A stretch of DNA of 64,000 nt, from positions 6,334,001 to 6,398,000 of the forward strand of contig JAQISU010000094.1 of assembly GCA_029339505.1 (NCBI GenBank). The letters are read 5' to 3'. The notes beneath the pieces were generated by a model. That model saw nothing but the letters and a program-made list of their open reading frames with translations, was not told the DNA's origin and did no database searches. A program made the translations under genes and the position numbers. The DNA comes from Unio delphinus. Lineage: Eukaryota; Mollusca; Bivalvia; Unionida; Unionidae. Shown piece by piece: positions 59,480-64,000 of the stretch; within the stretch, counting starts at the first letter, position 1; the number at the start of each line of letters is the position of its first letter.

Positions 59480-59870
59480 TAATATTAATGAGGACTTTGT
59501 ATAGCACCTAATCTTTAGAAGCTCTAAGCGCTTTACACCATTTATAATGATGACTAAACTACAGAAAAACAAATGACAAAAACAATGAAATTGGAAACCA
59601 TAAAAGCATGTTGAAAACATATAAGATACAAAACATAAGGTCTCAAAGTTTGTCCCTGGAGTTGAAAAAGGTGAGTTTTAAGAGCACTCTTAAAAGGGAC
59701 CACTGTGTCTTTGTGTCTAATTTCAATGGGCAATTCATTCCACATCGTTGGGCCCTGGTGTGCAAAAGAACGTTGTCCATATGACTTTGTTTTCACAATA
59801 TGAACAATGAGTATACGATTGTCAGAAGAAGAGCGTAAGTATCTTGCTGTTGTATACACATGGGTGAGGC
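59480..59870 (-). pseudogene. L2/CR1-like LINE 3' end (RT C-terminal tail)
   Basis: The minus-strand frame (59554-59859) includes YGQRSFAHQGPTMWNELP and FKSALKTHLF, the typical last ~40 residues of many CR1/L2-group LINE polyproteins. A 3' region follows with GTGTAAAGCGCTTAGAGC and an ATTATTATAAT tail at 59480. The copy is truncated at its 5' side. The end of the ORF reads into 3' sequence. Confidence 0.75.
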
Positions 59871-60049
59871 CAGATAGGTATGTTGGACTGGAGTCTGTCA
59901 GTGAAACATAGCACAGAGAACAAATTTTGTGTTTGATTCTGTATCAAATTGATAGTTCGTGTAGGGTACAGAGCAGTGGTGAGGTGTGCTCTGATCGAGG
60001 TACTCTAAAGATACACACACACACACAAACACAGAGAATTAAACCAACC

Positions 60050-60400
60050 AAATTTCCGGCAACAGTTGGCCTGGCACCTTTTAGTTTGGACAAAATTACA
60101 AGAGGGCACTTGAAAATCTTAAATTAGAACATGATTGTGACTATAGTGAAGGATGGCTTCAATGGTTCAAGAAGCATCATGAAACTTGCATGCATAAAGC
60201 GTGTGGAGATAAACGGTCTGCAGACCATGAAGAAGCTGTTGAGTATGTGGATGAATTTCAGAAGTTTAGTTTATGAACACCTCAGTCCTGAGCAGGTGCA
60301 TAATGCAGATGAGACTGTAATAAAGCAATCAATTATGTAACAGATAGTAATCCTGACAGACTTCAACTTCCAGATCAATGTGATTAAGTCTACATTGCCA
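60050..60400 (+). pseudogene. Tigger/pogo-like transposase fragment
   Basis: In one frame EGWLQWFKKHHE, GDKRSADHEEAVEYVDEF and, after a shift at about 60260, YEHLSPEQVHNADET are read. These match the CENP-B-like DNA-binding end and the start of the DDE domain (NADET holds the first catalytic Asp) of Tigger/jerky-type transposases. Frames are broken and both ends are missing. The 69-codon ORF at 60131 is a frame mixture. Confidence 0.75.
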
Positions 60401-61309
60401 GTAAAAATCTAAAATTTACCACTTCAGGAGTGGTAGTACAGTAATATTCTTTGCAAGTACAGCAATTAGTAAACCTGATTCATTTATACCTGTATTGTTG
60501 AATTTTTATTACTTGACCTTTATTGGTCTGCCAAAACTGTTAATCTGGCAAGGCTTTGGAACCAAGGGCACCGGATAATTTGTGGTTTACCTCTGTGTGT
60601 GTGTGTCTATATACTAATCTTGTATCTAATTAGCTGACCATATCAACACTCTTGAGACTCTAAACTTGTAATCACATTTGGATGACACATTAAATAGTAT
60701 TATATCATGATGTTGGAGGAGTTTTGATTATGATTGACACACATTTATTAGGTAATCTTGCATCTGAATTTACTAATTTGATTACGTTGTCTTTGTTGGC
60801 ACTTTTAACACATTGTTGGTTATGCCATATACTGAGGAAATGAGTCGAGTTAAAGCAGCATGGATGTGTATCAAATCTTGAGCTACAGTGGCTCCCTGAT
60901 TGACTGGGCCTATTGCCACTCTTGCAGCGGAAATTAAATCAGATTTTGCTCAAACTTGGCAGATAGGCTAACATCAAAATGGTCAAAGTCAGGTTTTGTA
61001 ATAAGTGAGATCTGTGCATATTAATGTAGTGATCTTGCACCTGATTGATGGTAACCAATCATGAGACTTTATTTCTAATCTATTTTCATTAGAACTTAGC
61101 AAACAGATTTGCATTTTAGCAAGGTCTTGGATGGGTTCAATTATATGACATATGCATAAAATTTACAAAATTATATATAAAGCTTGGGACATTGTGTACA
61201 AAGGGTTGTATTTCTTATCATACTACATAAGTGTGCTTAGCAAAATGGTAGTTTTGTAAGCCAGTTTAGGAATGTCAGGTCCTCTTAAGCCTTTTGTTTT
61301 GATAGTTGG

Positions 61310-61710
61310 TAGACCTATTACACATCATAATGTAGACCTATTACACATCACATGTAGATCCATTAAACATTATATAGAAACTCATTACACAATGTTATAT
61401 AGACTATTACACATCATATATAGACCTATTACACATTATATTTAGACCTATTACACATAATGCAAACATATTACAATGTTGTGTAGACCTATTACACATT
61501 TGTAGATCTATTACACATCAGATGTAGATCTATTACACATATGTTGACCGATTACATATCAAAAATTGAATGCAGACCTAATACACAATGTTGTCTAGAC
61601 CTTTTACACATCATGTATACCTATTACACATCTTGTGTAGACCTATTACACATTGTATGTAGACCTATTACACAATGTTATGTAGACCTATTACACATCA
61701 AATGTAGATG
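61310..61710. repeat. ~22-bp minisatellite, about 18 copies
   Basis: TAGACCTATTACACATCATG-type units with variable linker (ATGT, TGT, AATGTTATG) recur, moderately diverged. Confidence 0.92.
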
Positions 61711-62627
61711 AATAATTTAGTTTTGATGATTTTGATGCAAGTTATCTCCATATTTCAACCTGACCCAGTAATGGACAATTGAATTTCTTTTATATATAAA
61801 GACTTTCAGGTAAGGCCAAATGAGGCTATTGTATTGCCCTCCATACATTGTGTGTTCATCTATCTGTCCACAATTGTTTGTAACCACTCCAGAGGTCATA
61901 TTTCCAATCCTCTGTTTGCTCCAATTTGGAATATATGCTTATATTAACAAGATCTTGGACAAGTTCAGTCCAAGCATATTTAAGGTGATCTTGCGTCTGA
62001 TTGGTTTAGTTTGTTACCACTTTGGAGGCCATATTTCAGATCTGATTTTGATCAGACTTGGAATTTATGCATGTATCATCGAGGTCTTGGAAGAAATTGA
62101 CGGTGACCAAGATTTGCATGTTAATGAGGGGATTTCAGATCTGATTGAGCTTATTAATTTATTAATTCTCTGGAGGCAACGTTTATTTCCAGTTTTGATC
62201 AAACTTGGGATATAGACTTATCTAATGAAAATCTTTTTTTATGTTCAGCAATGAGCATGAACCACACATGATAATGGAATAATCATGCATCTGATTGGCT
62301 TAGATTGTTAACATTCTGAATGCAATAATTGTGATCCAGTTTACATCAAACTTGGAAAATATGCATAAGTTAGTTAAGTGAAATTCATGCATATTAATAA
62401 TGTGATCTTGTGTCTGACTGGACAAGATTATAGCCACTCTAGAGATGGTATTTCTGACCCGATTTTGATAAAACTTTCTAAATCAGCTAATATCATCAAA
62501 GATGTTGGATGAATTTTTTTCAGTACCAGATCTATGTATAATCATCCGATCTTGCATCCAATAATAAGGCAATTGCCAATTTTTTTACTACTCTAGAGAT
62601 AATATTTATAGTTTTTTTTCTTCTCAA

Positions 62628-63030
62628 ACATGCTCAGTAGGCTTATAGTGGATTTTGATTAAACATGCTCAGTAGGCTTATAGTGGATTTTGATTAAACA
62701 TGCTCAGTAGGCTTATAGTGGATTTTGATTAAACATGCTCAGTAGGCTTATAGTGGATTTTGATTAAACATGCTCAGTAGGCTTATAGTGGATTTTGATT
62801 AAACATGCTCAGTAGGCTTATAGTGGATTTTGATTAAACATGCTCAGTAGGCTTATAGTGGATTTTGATTAAACATGCTCAGTAGGCTTATACTGGATTT
62901 GAATCAAACATGGTCAGTAGGCTTATAGTGGATTTTGATAAAACATGCTCATTAGACTTGTGCTAGATTTTAATCGAATATGCTCTGTAGTTTTATACTA
63001 GATTTTGATCAAACATGCTCAGTAGGCTTA
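62628..63030. repeat. 35-bp minisatellite, about 11 copies
   Basis: AAACATGCTCAGTAGGCTTA followed by TAGTGGATTTTGATT is repeated perfectly seven to eight times, then three diverged copies follow. The unit is a derivative of the flanking larger repeat (GATTTTGATCAAACNTG), i.e. a local amplification inside it. Confidence 0.95.
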
Positions 63031-63869
63031 GAAACACTCTTGTAACTCTACTTTTGATCAGATTTGTTAATAGCTTTTCTTATATCACCAAGTTGTTGGA
63101 TGAATATGATTACAACCAAGATTGATATATATGTATGAGATAATCTTGCATCTGAATGGTTCTGCTGTGGACACCAAAATGTTATCAGACATTGCACATA
63201 CTTAGTAAATTAGGTTACATCGTCCTGGTCTAAGACAGGTATTGATCAGATTTGTTATTGCATGATCAATGGGGTATACTGTATTTTCTTATCAGATTTT
63301 GATAAAACTTATTCAGTAGCTTTATACCATCAAGATCTTGGAAAAGCTCAGTAATGAGTATGATCAGTACATATTAATTATGCCATTATATGTGGAAAAG
63401 ATTTTTTTTTAAAACGAGTGAAATATGTAAATTTACAAGGCTGAGAGATACTTGACATGGAGTTGTAACTTTTCATAGCTGATTAAAATGCTTCACATAC
63501 ATGTATGTGCTGTGTAAGTCATGTGAATAATATTAGTCTTACATAGGTCTTTTGTTGATTGAATTGTTATATTATGTTGCCTTATTACTTACTAAATGAA
63601 GATGCACATTTTAAAAATATTCTCTTGTTTTACTTTGAGCAGAAATTAAATGTAATATATCTTGTATGTGTGTATTCCAGTAATCTCATTTTATGCCACG
63701 AATTCTTATGATATCTAGTTGGTCCTAAGTAAAAAATACCTACCTAAAGTGTCTGCCTGTTGCTTAAAATCATTGGAAAGACTACTAAAAAAAACAGTTA
63801 CCATCAAAGATGATGTCCACATTGCCTAATGCAAATATTTTCCCTAAATGACAGAAATGTGTCCACAAG

Positions 63870-64000
63870 TTTCCCATGGTGGCTTAATTGGTTTTTTGTT
63901 ACCTCTGTATCATGAGGCTCTCACTGCATGCATAATACCAGCTCCTCCCTAGCGTCATTCTGACAACCAGGTGGCTTCTTATAGTGCTTACATTGCAATT
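63870..64000 (+). mobile_element. Possible tRNA-SINE head at window edge
   Basis: CCATGGTGGCTTAATTGGTT resembles an A-box region and GAGGCTCTCACTGCATGC a SINE 5' domain. The window ends before a 3' part can be judged. Confidence 0.25.

Larger units (their letters stand above)
60880..63380. repeat. Diverged ~150-190 bp repeat blocks
   Basis: Several loosely spaced copies share the order GATCTTGCATCTGATTGG, then GTTACCACTCTGGAGGC, then CAGATCTGATTTTGATCA and AACTTGG-AATATATGC, then AGGTCTTGGA (copies near 60900, 61030, 61870, 61985, 62270, 62400, 63060 and 63240). The wording resembles a repeat often seen in mollusc DNA; that attribution is from memory. The 131-codon ORF at 61820-62215 covers two copies and is not supported as a gene. 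Confidence 0.7.

Noticed and set aside
61820..62215. 131-codon ORF as a gene
   Set aside because: It covers two copies of the dispersed 150-190 bp repeat and has no family resemblance.

Overview
This is an AT-rich animal nuclear window with one recognisable cellular gene. Canonical GT-AG introns, tRNA-derived SINEs, LINE, DIRS, hAT and pogo/Tigger relics, and the style of the dispersed repeats point to an invertebrate, most likely a lophotrochozoan such as a bivalve mollusc. The lineage is an inference from repeat style; the gene family call is much firmer.

The gene lies on the + strand. Seven exons (29292-53447) splice in frame into the last ~268 residues of an RNFT1/RNFT2-type protein, a multi-pass membrane RING E3 ubiquitin ligase. 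All internal splice sites are GT-AG, all phases fit, and the last exon ends in the family-typical C-terminus. The N-terminal exons lie left of the window.

Region 1 (1-28110) is a tandem array of 32-34 bp units, about 830 by length, open at the left edge. It lies in the intron before the first visible exon. It carries three co-amplified SINE copies (83, 2504, 5497) and several higher-order periods (390 bp, ~1.72-1.76 kb, 2040 bp). Region 2 (28110-29260) is a separate 72-bp minisatellite ending about 30 bp before the exon. Region 3 (29292-53447) is the gene body. Its introns hold about nine further minisatellite families (22-67 bp units), SINEs of at least two families, a jockey-like LINE relic, a 693-bp hAT-type MITE with a perfect 8-bp target duplication, and a broken hAT element nested in a SINE inside a 57-bp minisatellite. 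Region 4 (53448-64000) is 3' flank: a DIRS-like relic with a perfect 69-bp inverted repeat, a LINE 3' end, a Tigger-like transposase fragment, and two blocks of tandem repeats. No other cellular gene was recognised.

I see no bacterial, CRISPR, viral or toxin locus. The most unusual content is the very large intronic array, its SINE-containing higher-order structure, and its repeated 9-bp word ATTGCATCA, identical to an ATF4-C/EBP response element, in a gene whose vertebrate relatives act in ER-associated degradation. The regulatory reading is a hypothesis only.
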